Shown here piece after piece: positions 20,676 through 30,541 of a stretch of 64,000 nucleotides of DNA. A program made the translations under genes and the position numbers. The notes under the pieces are model-generated. The model made no database searches. It worked only from the letters and a program-made list of their open reading frames with translations, and had not been told where the DNA came from. The stretch comes from Calliopum simillimum (taxonomy: Eukaryota; Arthropoda; Insecta; Diptera; Lauxaniidae), in assembly GCA_951812925.1 (NCBI GenBank), contig OX638372.1, forward strand, positions 54,124,028-54,188,027, read 5' to 3'. Numbering within the stretch: the first letter of the stretch is position 1; every line of letters starts with the position of its first letter.

Positions 20676-20900
20676 TCACAGCTCAGTACGTAGCTTCTTT
20701 AGATGATTGAAGAATAGCAAGCAACAGGTGAAGACTTCTATGACCAAACAGTAGAAAATTGTTAACACGTAGAATTGGGAATTATTCGCTGTTGTTGTTG
20801 TTGTGGTGTTGGTTGTTGAATCATCTGTTTGTCCATTAGCATTTGCCGCATTTGCAGAGTATGGTGATTTTAACTTTTTGTGACGCGTGTAATGATGCAT
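20676..20900 (-). CDS. Candidate 74-aa small protein with a C-terminal membrane segment
   Basis: The first ATG of this minus-strand ORF is at 20900 (an in-frame TAA lies just upstream). The N-terminal ~43 residues are polar: MHHYTRHKKLKSPYSANAAN followed by a Thr run encoded by ACA/ACC repeats. Then comes a hydrophobic stretch, YVLTIFYCLVIEVFTCCLLFF, and a basic tail NHLKKLRTEL. A single membrane pass with the basic tail in the cytosol would be the natural topology. It sits just upstream of the candidate nost 5' exon on the same strand, in unique sequence. I do not recognise it; the Thr tract could be a translated microsatellite and the ORF could be chance. Confidence 0.35.
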   Translation of the reverse strand: MHHYTRHKKLKSPYSANAANANGQTDDSTTNTTTTTTANNSQFYVLTIFYCLVIEVFTCCLLFFNHLKKLRTEL

Positions 20901-20959
20901 TGAACTGAATGAGCTCAATTAGTAGATATAGTCTGTATTTTATGTCTAAGATGTCAAAT

Positions 20960-21789
20960 GTTTCAAGCATTTATTTCTTATGCAATGAACAGTTCTTTAT
21001 GTGTTTATATTGGCCGCAATCAAAGCTATGCTATTAAGAGGTTTTTCTGAGTATTTTGTTTAAGTTTTGATCTTTATAGGCTTCTCTTGTTTGACACTTA
21101 AATATGCGACGCTCCATTTGTCGCGACGTTAATGTTGTCAATATATGTAAAATATGCATCCAACTATTTTCACATTTCTTTTCCAGCAGTTGGAAATGTT
21201 GTATACAAAATAAATTTACTTAATTCCTTTCCTACTTTGGTTGTTTTTTATTTTTTTTATTCAATTTAATTCAAAAGGGCTTTACTTGTAACTAAACCAA
21301 TTCAATGTGATGTCAAGAAACCTTTTAAATAGCAATAGTTCCTGCATTAAGAGAATTAAAGAGATTAAGTGAATGGTTTGTTAGTTAACCACTAAAGGCT
21401 TAGTTAAAAAAAACCAGCTTATATAGGGTTAATTTGGGTCATACGATCGTTTAATCCATACCCGTTGAACATGAACCAAAAAAAGTCTGAATGTCATCAC
21501 AACGAAATAAATCGGCTTTTGTACAAAATGTCATCCGTGCAACGCCGGAAATTTATTAAAGCCCATAAAAATCTAAAAAACCTGAAAAAGTCATACAAGA
21601 TAAACTCAAACAAAACCGAAAAAGACAATAAAGGCTGGAAATAATCTGAAAGAATCAACAAAACCATTTAAATTCAAAGAGTTTTGAATAACAATTGGGT
21701 ACATTGTATTTAGTTAAATGTTATGGTATCGAAAAATTTCATTAAAATCGAAAGACATTAAAACATAGAAAAAGATCGATACACGATAC
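20960..21789. other. No gene seen
   Basis: AT-rich unique sequence upstream of the small ORF. It contains no ORF of note and no repeat I recognise until the 142-bp-repeat element begins at about 21790. Confidence 0.5.
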
Positions 21790-22866
21790 ACATTAAATAC
21801 CATACACTGCAGTATTTTGATATATTGGTGCCACGACCTATTGTCCAAGTTCACTCAATTTTGGCTCAGAGCTCGCATTTTTAGTTCTTAGTGTTTGAGT
21901 GAAAAACGAAAAACGCTTTCAGTATAGCGTTTTGAAGCTTTCCTTAGTATTTGAGTGAAATTTAGTTGGATTATCTCAAAAAATTCTTTAAGTGAAACAT
22001 TTTGAAACTTTTGCTTATGTGGGAGGTGCCACGCCCTAGGGCTCTTGTCCGTTTTCACCCAGTTTTTTTTTGAGAGCTTGCATTTATAGTTCTTTGTGTC
22101 TGAGAAAAATTTAGTTCGATTATCTCAAAAAACGTTTTCAATACTGAAAGTTTTTGCTCATATGAGAGGTCCACACCCTCTTGTCCGATGCCACCAAGTT
22201 TTTGATGAGAGCTTGCATTTACAGTTTTTAGTATCTGAGTAAAATTTAGTTCGATTATCTCAAAAAACGCTTTCAGTATAGCGTTTTGAAGATTTTGCTT
22301 TTATGGGAGGTGCCACGCCCTCTCCGAATGTGAAAATGCTGAAAATTTGACTACTGATTTCTGAAAAAATGCGACCCAACTCCGCTTCGGTCACTGAATC
22401 CGAATATAGCGCCAGAATAGCAAATTTGGTTCGCGTTTTTCCAGAAATCAAAAATAATTCAGAAAAAAATCTCAAATTTTCAGCATTATTGCTGATTTCT
22501 AAAAAAACTCGAACCAACTTTGCTATTCTGGCACCATATTCGGATTCAACGACCCCGAAAACATAAAGTTTAGGTGGTCTGATCTTTCGCGCAGGATACT
22601 TTTTCTTTTGGTCGGCCTGTGTTATCAATCCCACGAGCTATCTCTGACGACGGAGGCAGTGCACCAAATTTCATTGAATTATCAGTTTTCCCAGAAAATG
22701 TATTTCCACGCACACCCAGCCAGCCAGCCAGACGGACATGGCTATATCGACTCAGGAGGTGACGCTGATCAAGAATATATATACTTTTCTATATCTGCCA
22801 CGCCTCCTTCTCTGCATTACAAACGGAAGGACGAAGTGAATATACCCTGGGTGTAGGGTCTAAAAA
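21790..22866 (+). mobile_element. INE-1/mini-me-like element, copy C
   Basis: Begins within the CATACACTGCAGTATTTTG block, so the first ~35 bases of the family are missing. It has three to four diverged 142-bp units (GTGCCACGACC, GGGAGGTGCCACGCCC at 22021 and 22308). It ends with a short CAGC run, the GACGGACATGGCTATATCGA core, TATATATAC, and GGGTGTAGGGT. Between the last unit and the core (about 22325-22610) foreign sequence with a large hairpin has been inserted. The small ORFs here are hairpin artefacts. Confidence 0.7.
22391..22556. repeat. Hairpin insertion inside copy C
   Basis: TGAATCCGAATATAGCGCCA at about 22395 is the inverse of TGGCACCATATTCGGATTCA at about 22530. The arms run about 80 bases (GCCAGAATAGCAAA against TTTGCTATTCTGGC) with almost no loop. 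The word GATTTCT/AGAAATC recurs three times. This is probably a small fold-back MITE that entered copy C; other copies of the element lack it at the same place. Confidence 0.65.
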
Positions 22867-23683
22867 AGTATTGTATTTCTATAGAACAATGACAAAAAAG
22901 GTGTTAATTTTAAACTATTTTGAAAAAGATTCCAAACTTTTTTGGAAAAAATTTTGAATTAAATACCAAATAAGTTTAAAACCAGTGCTAAAGCAATCGA
23001 AAGTAACAAAAGTAAAGTATATTTGCTTTGTGTCAAATAAATATTTATTTGGTTCAAGCAAATTATTGGTAAAAATATATAATACCGATAAAATTTAAAA
23101 TTATCCAATAATAAAAGAAATAAATAGTCACTACAGTAAGTTATAGTTCAAAAATATCAAAACCAATAGAAAAAGTCAAAAAGACGCAAATATCGATTAG
23201 TTTTAGAGATATTCAAAAAAGAAGGAGAAAGAATCGAATAGTAACAAAAAAACCAACAATGTGTAAAAATAAGATGAAAAGCTCGTTGTTTGACAACCAG
23301 ACGATAAGTAAATTGGTATTTAGTATGAAAGAATCTGCTTAATACTTATACGTATAAAAAACTTCAAAAATATTAAACAATTGGCCCTCATTTGGCGAAA
23401 AGTCATAATACTATAATTGCTAACGATATACACATACAGTTAATCACTTAAGTTAGTATACACCAGGCAAGACTTATTCATTTTGAAATAAATTCAAAGA
23501 TTTTATAAGGAAACTTATAAAACAAACTTTATTTCACATAAAGAAAACATAGAACTTCAATTTCAAAAGAAAATATTAGCAAAAATAACTCAAAGAAATA
23601 AGTTATGGCATTACAAACAAAATAAAGACTGATTTTCATATCACAAAAGTTTGTATACAGCAGAAAAGAATTTAACCAAATTT

Positions 23684-23963
23684 TTTTTTTTCATCGCTTC
23701 TAATGTAAAATTCAGTATATCGTTAGATAAGCCTTGGGGTTCATAATGATACTAAGCCATGATGGCATGATCGGACAAGGCTTCGTGTTGATGTTAGAGT
23801 TATTTTGCTTCTCTCTTCCATTTGGACACGTTTTAAGTCTTCTAAGCTGACGATGTCGTATTTTTGGATTTAGATCCTTCCACAAATGCTCAATAGGATC
23901 TGCATACGGTAGTTGAGGTAGAGTTTTCAGTTGTTTTCGCACATTATGAAGGAGTAAGGACAT
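23684..23963 (-). pseudogene. Inverted copy of the Tc1 transposase 3' end
   Basis: The minus strand encodes NVRKQLKTLPQLPYADPIEHL, KDLNPKIRHRQLRRLKT and onward. This is the third catalytic-residue block of Tc1 transposases (normally PDLNPIEHLW). The same sequence occurs in the plus orientation at 24580-24693 and 27873-28010, so this end was duplicated and inverted. Its junction with the plus-oriented transposase lies between about 23964 and 24000. Confidence 0.8.
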
Positions 23964-24718
23964 TCCGTCGTATTAAATGAAGCAGATAACCACGATTTCA
24001 TTAGAAAGACGAGAGAAAATCTAAAGACAAATGCAGCGTAAATAAAATCAGGGATGGAAAAAGAAACTGGAAGGCACTGTAATGCTCAAACTATTCGCCG
24101 AATGTTATGTGTCGCAGGTATTAATGGCTTTGGTATAGAAAAGAAGACGTTCATAAGCGAGATAAATCGGCGTAATAGAATTGCGTTTACGAAGAACTAT
24201 TTAAAATGTGTTCAATCATTCTGGAACAATGTGTTTTTCTTAGACGAAAGGAAATTTAATGCTTATGGATCCAATAGTCGTGACAAAGTATTGAAAAAAG
24301 CTAACCAGGAGCTTAACCCATGCAATATGGCAAGCACTGTTAAGCATGATGGGGTTCTATTATTGTTTGGGTTTATAAGGCGGCAATGGCGTGAGGAGTT
24401 GTTCATAATTGAAAATATAATATACAGATACGGTTATAAAAATATACTTAGCAATAATTTAAAAGATAATGCGAAAAAATTAGGCACTGAGGGGTCATTT
24501 ATCTTTCAGTTAGTCATTATATTGCTGAAAGACAAATGACCCCAAACATTCGGCCTACATCGAGAAAGAATAGCTCCTTTATAATGTGCGAAAACAGCTG
24601 AAAACCCCACTTCAATCACCGGATTAGAGCCCTATTGAGCATTTGTGGAAGGATATAAAGCGAAAAATACGAAATCGTCAGATTAGAAGACTTGCCGAGA
24701 AGATTATACTAATGAAGC

Positions 24719-27700
24719 ATGGATCGGAAAACGATGGGAAATAACTCTCCAAGTGGTACCCACCAGAGTGTGGTTAATCCACCTGCCTCGGCAGCATGCA
24801 CATCGGATTTGGAGGTGCAAGAAACATGCATAGTTAGGAATGATTCTCCTATAACTGGAACCAATATGGTTTCTCAAAATTTTAAAATCCTTTCGATGAA
24901 AACTCGAACACGCATCGGCTCTTGGAATGTCCGAACTCTAAATGAACCAGGCAAAATACACCAAGCCGTTAGAGAACTCCACAAATTCAACCTTGAGATA
25001 TTGGGATTAAGCGAGTGTAGATGGAACGGTGCCGGCGAATATGTACTTCCTGACGGCGAAAAATTTCTATACTCCGGTAGATCGCAAGATGACATCCACA
25101 GGGATGGAGTTGGATTTTTGCTAAGTAAAACTGCAGTAAAGGCAGTAATGGAATGGAAACCTGTAAACGAAAGACTCATTTGGTGCAGATTTCGAACCCC
25201 CGCAAGAAATATTACCATCTTCCAAGCATACGCGCCCACAGAGTTGGCAGAGAGAGAAACCAAAGATGAATTCTACAGCCAGCTCGCTGCAGCAATAAAC
25301 AGTGCTCACAAGAACGACATCATAATGGTTATGGGCGATTTGAATGCCAAAGTAGGCTCAGAAAACCTTAACCTAGAGCACGTGATTGGAAGACATGGCT
25401 TGGGTGCGAGAAACGACAATGGAGAGCTTCTCATTGACGCCTGCAATACAGCCGGTCTTGTCGTTGGAGGTACGCTATTCCCACACAAAAAATGCCATAA
25501 AGCTACTTGGGTGTCTCCAAACAACACCACTGAAAACCAAATCGACCACTTCTGCATTAGCAGAAAATGGAGAGGGAGTCTTCTGGACGTACGAGTAAAG
25601 AGGGCCGCTGACATAGGCTCCGACCACCATCTTCTCGTCGCGGTCATTCGACTAAAACTTGCCGCTAATAAACGTCCCAGCGAACAATCTGTAGCAAAAA
25701 AATTCGACGTGCTTAAGCTTAAGAACGATGAGGTACGCAGATCTTTCGTAGAAGAACTTAAAACAGTTCCGTTCGATTGTGGTGGAAGTATTGAAACATC
25801 ATGGAGGGCCGCTAAGGCTGCGTTCTTAAACTCCAGTGAAAAAATACTTGGGTTTCGACCCTCGAACAAGAAGCACTGGATGAGCGAGGAAACGTGGGGT
25901 CTTGTCGAAAAAAGAAGAAGCGCGAAAAAACTGAGAGACGACGCTAAAACTAGAGCGCAAAAGAACGTCGCCGAAAAGGTCTTTAACTCTCTCAATAAAG
26001 AAGTCAGGCGATCGTGCAGACAAGACAAAAGAAGAATGTATAACGACCTCGCGAGCGAAGCCGAAAGCGCTGCAAATGCTCAAAATCTCAGGCAGCTTTA
26101 CGATATCACCCGCAGATTATCAGGCAGAAAACTCCAACAGAGCCGCCCTATCAAAGACAAAAACGGAAATCTCTTAACATCTGCAGACGACCAACTAAAC
26201 AGATGGAAAGAGTATTTTTGCGATATACTAAATCCCATGTCTACCACATCCCTGCAACCAGAATCACCAACTACAACTGCCGCAATGACTCGCAGTAGTA
26301 GTCGAATACAAACACCGCCGCCTACAATTGATGAAATTGTGAAAGCTATCCAAAGCATGAAAAACAACAAGGCCGCCGGTATAGATCAAATAACAGCTGA
26401 ACTGCTAAAGGCATGCCCCGTAACATCAGCTAAAATTCTCCATCCTCTGCTCAACAAAATCTGGAGTGAAGAGCGTTTGCCAGAAGATTGGCTACATGGC
26501 ATGTTAGTCAAATTACCGAAAAAAGGTGACCTAAGCGAGTGCCGAAACTATAGAGGCATCACCTTGCTCTCAGTTCCATCAAAAGTACTGACGAAAGTGC
26601 TTCTGAGCAGGGTAAGCGAAAAACTTGATTCAGCCATTCGAAAGCAGCAAGCAGGATTCCGGCGAAACAGATCATGCGTGGATCAAATCAACACGCTCAG
26701 AATAATTGTCGAACAATCATGCGAGTGGCGTGCTGCACTTCAACTTGTCTTCGTTGACTATAGCACTGCCTTTGACAGTGTCTCCCGAGAAAACATCTGG
26801 GCGTCACTGCAACGAAGAGGTATTGCCGCAAAGGCCATAAACTTAGTACGTGCACAATATGAAGGCTTTAAATGCAGTGTGTTACACAACGGGTTGTTGT
26901 CACCGACATTCACCACTAATTCAGGCGTACGGCAGGGGTGTTTACTATCACCATCACTCTTCCTTATCGTTCTTGATGATATCCTAGATAAAGCTCTTAA
27001 TAAGGCCAAAAGGGGTATTCAATGGAACTTTACCGAACATCTGGAAGATCTCGACTACGCTGACGACATCTGCCTCTTATCGTCCAAACATTCAGATATG
27101 CAAAGCAAAATTGAAGACCTTGTCTTGGAATCACAAAAGGCCGGCCTAAAAATCAACGTATCCAAGACTAAAAGCATGAAGCTAAACGCAAGCAATGACA
27201 TGACGTTTAAAGCTGGCAGTGATGACATCGGAAACGTCGATAGCTTCACGTATCTAGGCAGCATTATCTCCATGGATGGTGGAGCAAAAGAGGATATCAA
27301 CTCAAGAATAGCAAAAGCAAAAGGCGCGTTTGCTCAACTGAACAAAATATGGTCTTCATCCGTTATATCCACCAAAACGAGAGTGCGCATTTTTGATTCG
27401 AATGTGAAATCGGTTTTGTTATATGGGTGCGAAACATGGCTTGTTACTGAACAACTAACAAACAAGCTGCAAGTATTCGTCAACAAATGCTTAAGGCGTA
27501 TATTAAAGGTTTGGTGGCCTCGCACTATATCAAATGCCGAGCTACATCAAAAATGCAAACAGAAGGCTATAGCAAACGAGATCAAGCTGCGCAAATGGGG
27601 ATGGATTGGTCACACTCTCCGGAAACCACACAGCGAAGTTTGTCGCCAGGCCCTTGAGTGGAATCCACAAGGCAGTAGAGGACGTGGTAGACCCAAAACC

Positions 27701-27823
27701 AACTGGAAAAGGTCGTTGGAAAAGGAAATCCAAGAATCGGGAAAATCGTGGCAAGAGATCAAAGTCATCGCAAGGGATCGTGACAAATGGAGAGATTTCA
27801 TATTGGCCCTATGCTCCTCCTAG
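24719..27823 (+). CDS. Endonuclease/reverse transcriptase of the LINE, 1034 aa
   Basis: Open from ATG 24719 (in-frame TGA six bases upstream) to a TAG stop at 27821-27823. Residues about 64-305 form an apurinic-type endonuclease: RIGSWNVRTL (Asn70), GLSECRW (Glu99), YAPTE, MGDLNAKVG and GSDHHLL. Residues about 540-830 form the reverse transcriptase: KNNKAAGIDQITAELLK, FRRNRSCVDQI, FVDYSTAFDSV (Asp680), GVRQGCLLSPSLF and YADDICLLS (Asp782, Asp783). The C-terminal region has WGWIGHTLRKP and GRGRPKTNW. All catalytic residues are present and there is no stop or frameshift, so the protein could be active. The endonuclease belongs to the group often mis-annotated in insects as craniofacial development protein 2-like. 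It nicks the target and primes reverse transcription of its own RNA. Older relatives lie at 41340-41790 and 46030-46250. Confidence 0.93.
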   Translation: MDRKTMGNNSPSGTHQSVVNPPASAACTSDLEVQETCIVRNDSPITGTNMVSQNFKILSMKTRTRIGSWNVRTLNEPGKIHQAVRELHKFNLEILGLSECRWNGAGEYVLPDGEKFLYSGRSQDDIHRDGVGFLLSKTAVKAVMEWKPVNERLIWCRFRTPARNITIFQAYAPTELAERETKDEFYSQLAAAINSAHKNDIIMVMGDLNAKVGSENLNLEHVIGRHGLGARNDNGELLIDACNTAGLVVGGTLFPHKKCHKATWVSPNNTTENQIDHFCISRKWRGSLLDVRVKRAADIGSDHHLLVAVIRLKLAANKRPSEQSVAKKFDVLKLKNDEVRRSFVEELKTVPFDCGGSIETSWRAAKAAFLNSSEKILGFRPSNKKHWMSEETWGLVEKRRSAKKLRDDAKTRAQKNVAEKVFNSLNKEVRRSCRQDKRRMYNDLASEAESAANAQNLRQLYDITRRLSGRKLQQSRPIKDKNGNLLTSADDQLNRWKEYFCDILNPMSTTSLQPESPTTTAAMTRSSSRIQTPPPTIDEIVKAIQSMKNNKAAGIDQITAELLKACPVTSAKILHPLLNKIWSEERLPEDWLHGMLVKLPKKGDLSECRNYRGITLLSVPSKVLTKVLLSRVSEKLDSAIRKQQAGFRRNRSCVDQINTLRIIVEQSCEWRAALQLVFVDYSTAFDSVSRENIWASLQRRGIAAKAINLVRAQYEGFKCSVLHNGLLSPTFTTNSGVRQGCLLSPSLFLIVLDDILDKALNKAKRGIQWNFTEHLEDLDYADDICLLSSKHSDMQSKIEDLVLESQKAGLKINVSKTKSMKLNASNDMTFKAGSDDIGNVDSFTYLGSIISMDGGAKEDINSRIAKAKGAFAQLNKIWSSSVISTKTRVRIFDSNVKSVLLYGCETWLVTEQLTNKLQVFVNKCLRRILKVWWPRTISNAELHQKCKQKAIANEIKLRKWGWIGHTLRKPHSEVCRQALEWNPQGSRGRGRPKTNWKRSLEKEIQESGKSWQEIKVIARDRDKWRDFILALCSS

Positions 27824-27833
27824 GAGTTAAAGG

Positions 27834-27872
27834 AGAATACATACATACATACATACATACATACATACATAC
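27834..27872 (+). repeat. (ATAC)n tail of the LINE
   Basis: About nine uninterrupted ATAC units immediately before the target-site duplicate. It forms the 3' terminus of the retrotransposon and replaces a poly(A) tail. Confidence 0.9.
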
Positions 27873-28278
27873 AGAAGACTTAAAACGTGTCCTACTGGAA
27901 GAGTCGAGCAAAATAACTATAACAACAACATGAAACCTTGTCCGATTTATGCCATCGCGGCCTAGTGGCATTCTGAACCACAGGCTTATCTAACGAAATA
28001 CTGAATTTAATATAAGAAGCGCTGAAAAAAGAAATTTCGTTAAATTCTTTTCTGCTGTATAGAAACTTTTGTGATATGAAAATCAGCCTTCAATTTGTTT
28101 GTAATGCCATAACTTAATTCTTTGAGTTATTTTTGCTAATATTTCTTTTCGAAATAGAAGTTCTATGTTTTCATTATGTGAAATGAACTTTGTTTTGTAC
28201 GTTTCCCTATAAAACCTTTGAATTTATTTCAAAATGAATAAGTTTTGCCTGGTGTATACTAACTTAAGTGATTAACTG

Positions 28279-29389
28279 TATCTGCATGATCGTTTTTAAA
28301 AGACAGCTAAACAATATACTAGGTATAAAAATTTCAATATTTTGATATTTTAAGAACATAATTTGTTCCCGCAAAAATAACTTTAAAGGGTTAAAACTGT
28401 ATGGCCCCGCGAGCAGAAGTTGCTTTTTCTTTTGTTGCATTTAAATTGTAGTGTTTTATCTGAGCTTTTGTTTCTTAAAAGTGCATCCCCAATTAAATGA
28501 AATACCTGCCATACCATCCCCACTACCAAAAGCAAAGCGTAAACGTTATATTTTGATAAGTATGCCTACATCTAAGTACTTGTATCTCGTATCTTCCAGA
28601 TGGCACATTGCTCCTCAGTTTAATAGAGAGTAGCTTTTGTATAATTGGATTCACATACAAGATACGTGCACAGATGTCACAAATGACATACCTATGCATT
28701 GGAATAGGCTTGCTCCTGCCTTCACTTTACTTGCTTCTGCATCTACTCATTCATTCATTCATTCTTTCGTGCGCCTGCTATTTAAATAAAATCGCTGACG
28801 ACACAAGTTCTTTGCCTTCTGAAGATGCAGCATCCTTAAGGCTTTTGTCCTGACCGACTCAGATTGTAGGCATGAGAAGCTGCTAATGCAGCAATTTTCT
28901 TTTGTACTTCATGGTGGAAGTACAGCCAGTCAAGCAGTCAAGTGAATTAAAGTGTCAAGATTTTATGTGTATGTGTGTGTTTTAGAAAAAATCGTTTTTT
29001 TATTAAGATTATCCTTTAAAATTTTGTATGAAAGAAGGAGGTTTTCAAAAGCTTGTAAATTTCTTTCAGTTGTTTTGGTATAAAGTTACAGTATCAGAAC
29101 TCAGGGATTTTGTTGGGCTCTAGAAGAACTGTGTTTTAGAAAACCTAGTATCTAGTGTTCAGCTATGAAAGCAGCTAAAAATTCTATAGAGCTTAAGAAA
29201 AATCTGGGTCATGATGGAAGCTCGAATGGCATGTTATGTGGAATTCCTAAATGTGAAGGTACGTACCTGCACCACGTTCTAACTGATTTTCACATCGCCT
29301 ACAAAGCTGCAGTTAGATCTAGACCAAGATTTTATTAGGCCAAACGCTCACATAAGCATCATAGGTTAATAGGCAAAGTTTCTAAAAAT
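28279..29389. other. Unique sequence, no gene assigned
   Basis: From about 28380 to 28960 the sequence is less AT-rich and contains ATTCATTCATTCATTC (28748-28763) and TGTATGTGTGTGT (28967). Short ORFs (60-81 codons) have no recognisable content. Possible regulatory or intronic host DNA. Confidence 0.4.
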
Positions 29390-29394
29390 AATTT

Positions 29395-29673
29395 CAAGTT
29401 GCGATTTGACGCCGTTAGATTTTATTCGAATGATCCGAAGACGATTCCAGAATTGAAAAGCAATATTACATCTTTGATTCAGGCCATATCGAAAATATGG
29501 CCAAAAGAGTGAGATATCTACGGAATAGTCGCGGTGAACATATCCGTGAAATAATTTTTCACACATAATCCTATTTTGTGACCTTTCGAACGAAATAAAA
29601 TATTTGGAAAAATACCAAACCGTTTGCGTTTTATTCCAAATCAAAGAACCATACGTCTTAATGAAACACCCTT
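29395..29673 (+). pseudogene. C-terminal fragment of a mariner-type transposase
   Basis: Plus-strand frames give AVRFYSNDPKTIPELKSNI (29415-29472), ENMAKRVRYLRNSRGEH and IREIIFHT (to about 29566). This is the conserved C-terminal block of DUF4817-type mariner transposases, with a frameshift near 29500. It ends near an ATGAAACACCCT word that could be the remains of a terminal repeat. The rest of the element is gone. Confidence 0.6.
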
Positions 29674-30104
29674 TACGATGTATTGTCGTCATTGTCGCTG
29701 AAAGTTAGTTAGTCTGTAAAGCACCATTAAGTCAAAGCTAGTTAGAGGATCTGGATTGAAATGGCCTTCCGACATTACTCCTATTTGCATTTCCGGCCAT
29801 AAGGCATATTGAAAGGAGTGAGAAGGTGAACGACATGACTTGCCTGCAAGCTTCTATGTCGTTATGTTCCACTGGAGATCTTTTTAAATAAACATCCATT
29901 TAGACTTTCTACATCTATTCAATATAAACTGAATGACACTCTCATCATATACCATTTCACGAACGACCTGACCTTTGTGTAATAAACCTAGGTTTTGGAA
30001 GTTTGTAAACAATTGATACTGCTAAGGTCACGGCAGTTTGTATAGGCCACTGGTCTATAAAAACTATTAATAATGCGAAAATTAAGTTAAAATGGATATA
30101 CTCA

Positions 30105-30541
30105 GGGCCGGAATCACCGTCATTAGTAAACTAATGACAACGGTTTAACCAGTATCATTTTATTTCATTAATTAAACATTTTATCTAAACCTTATTTCAT
30201 AGGTTAACCATTAATTAATCAGCTGTTGATGAACAATCACGCGCAGACACGCAACCTCTTTTTTGCATGCCGAAACAGTATCGATTTTTTTGCACTCAAT
30301 TATAATATTGTGCCTTTTAACTAATTTGATCAGAAAATTCACATTTTCATCAATAAAATTTGGTTTTCCCAACATAAAATAAAAATCATATATTTTTACA
30401 AAATCCACAAACGAAATACACTAAGTTACCCCGTGCTGCCATATTTTTCTTTTGTTCATGGCTTTAGTTAACCAAAACACAGTGAATAAAAAACATTAGT
30501 TAAACTCTTGCTTAGTTAACTAATGATGGTGAGTCCGGACC
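30105..30541. mobile_element. TTAA-type MITE, copy 1 (437 bp)
   Basis: Ends are inverted: GGGCCGGAATCACCGTCATT on the left, and on the right the complement of GGTCCGGACTCACCATCATT. Both continue into AGTTAACTAA words. TTAA follows the right end (30542-30545); the left flank is CTCA, presumably mutated. A second copy with an exact TTAA pair lies at 48979-49369. The interior has no coding capacity. Confidence 0.72.

Larger units (their letters stand above)
24694..27872 (+). mobile_element. Non-LTR retrotransposon (LINE), apparently full-length and young
   Basis: The host Tc1 sequence AGAAGACTT occurs at 24685-24693 and again at 27873-27881, which is a perfect 9-bp target-site duplication; the inverted Tc1 copy at 23.85 kb shows the uninterrupted site. 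The element is 3179 bp: a 25-base leader, one 1034-codon ORF, then a short 3' UTR ending in about nine ATAC tetranucleotides (27836-27872). One EN+RT ORF, ~3.2 kb and a short-repeat tail fit RTE-like elements; the clade is inferred. Confidence 0.88.
23990..28010 (+). pseudogene. Tc1 transposase, 5'-truncated and split by a LINE
   Basis: Reading from about 24020 the plus strand gives LKTNAA, a stop, then SGMEKETGRHCNAQTIRRML, the FFLDERKFN block with the first catalytic Asp, NPCNMASTVKHDGVLLLFGF, and YGYKNILSNNLKDNAKKLG up to a stop at 24539. The remaining frames carry VRKQLKTPLQ, a stop, SPIEHLWKDIKRKIRNRQ, and then the LINE. After the LINE (27873) the coding remnant continues (AGAAGACTTAAAACGTGTCC). 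The N-terminal DNA-binding part is absent. Several stops and a frameshift make it a pseudogene. Confidence 0.8.
23437..28278 (+). mobile_element. Tc1-type transposon with rearranged left end, interrupted by a LINE
   Basis: Outer ends are inverted: TA|CAGTTAATCACTTAAGTTAG at 23435 and its complement ending CTG|TA at 28280, with TA duplications on both sides, as in Tc1 elements whose ends begin CAGT. Without the inserted LINE and one target-duplicate copy it is about 1.65 kb, the normal Tc1 size. The inverted homology runs about 520 bases inward from each end, well past a normal terminal repeat and into the 3' end of the transposase, so the left end is an inverted copy of the right end. Confidence 0.82.

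Noticed and set aside
25306..26028. 240-codon minus-strand ORF
   Set aside because: Exact antisense of the LINE endonuclease and linker; the plus frame has all the motifs.
28967..28980. Possible regulatory TGTATGTGTGTGT microsatellite
   Set aside because: Simple repeat without a supporting context.
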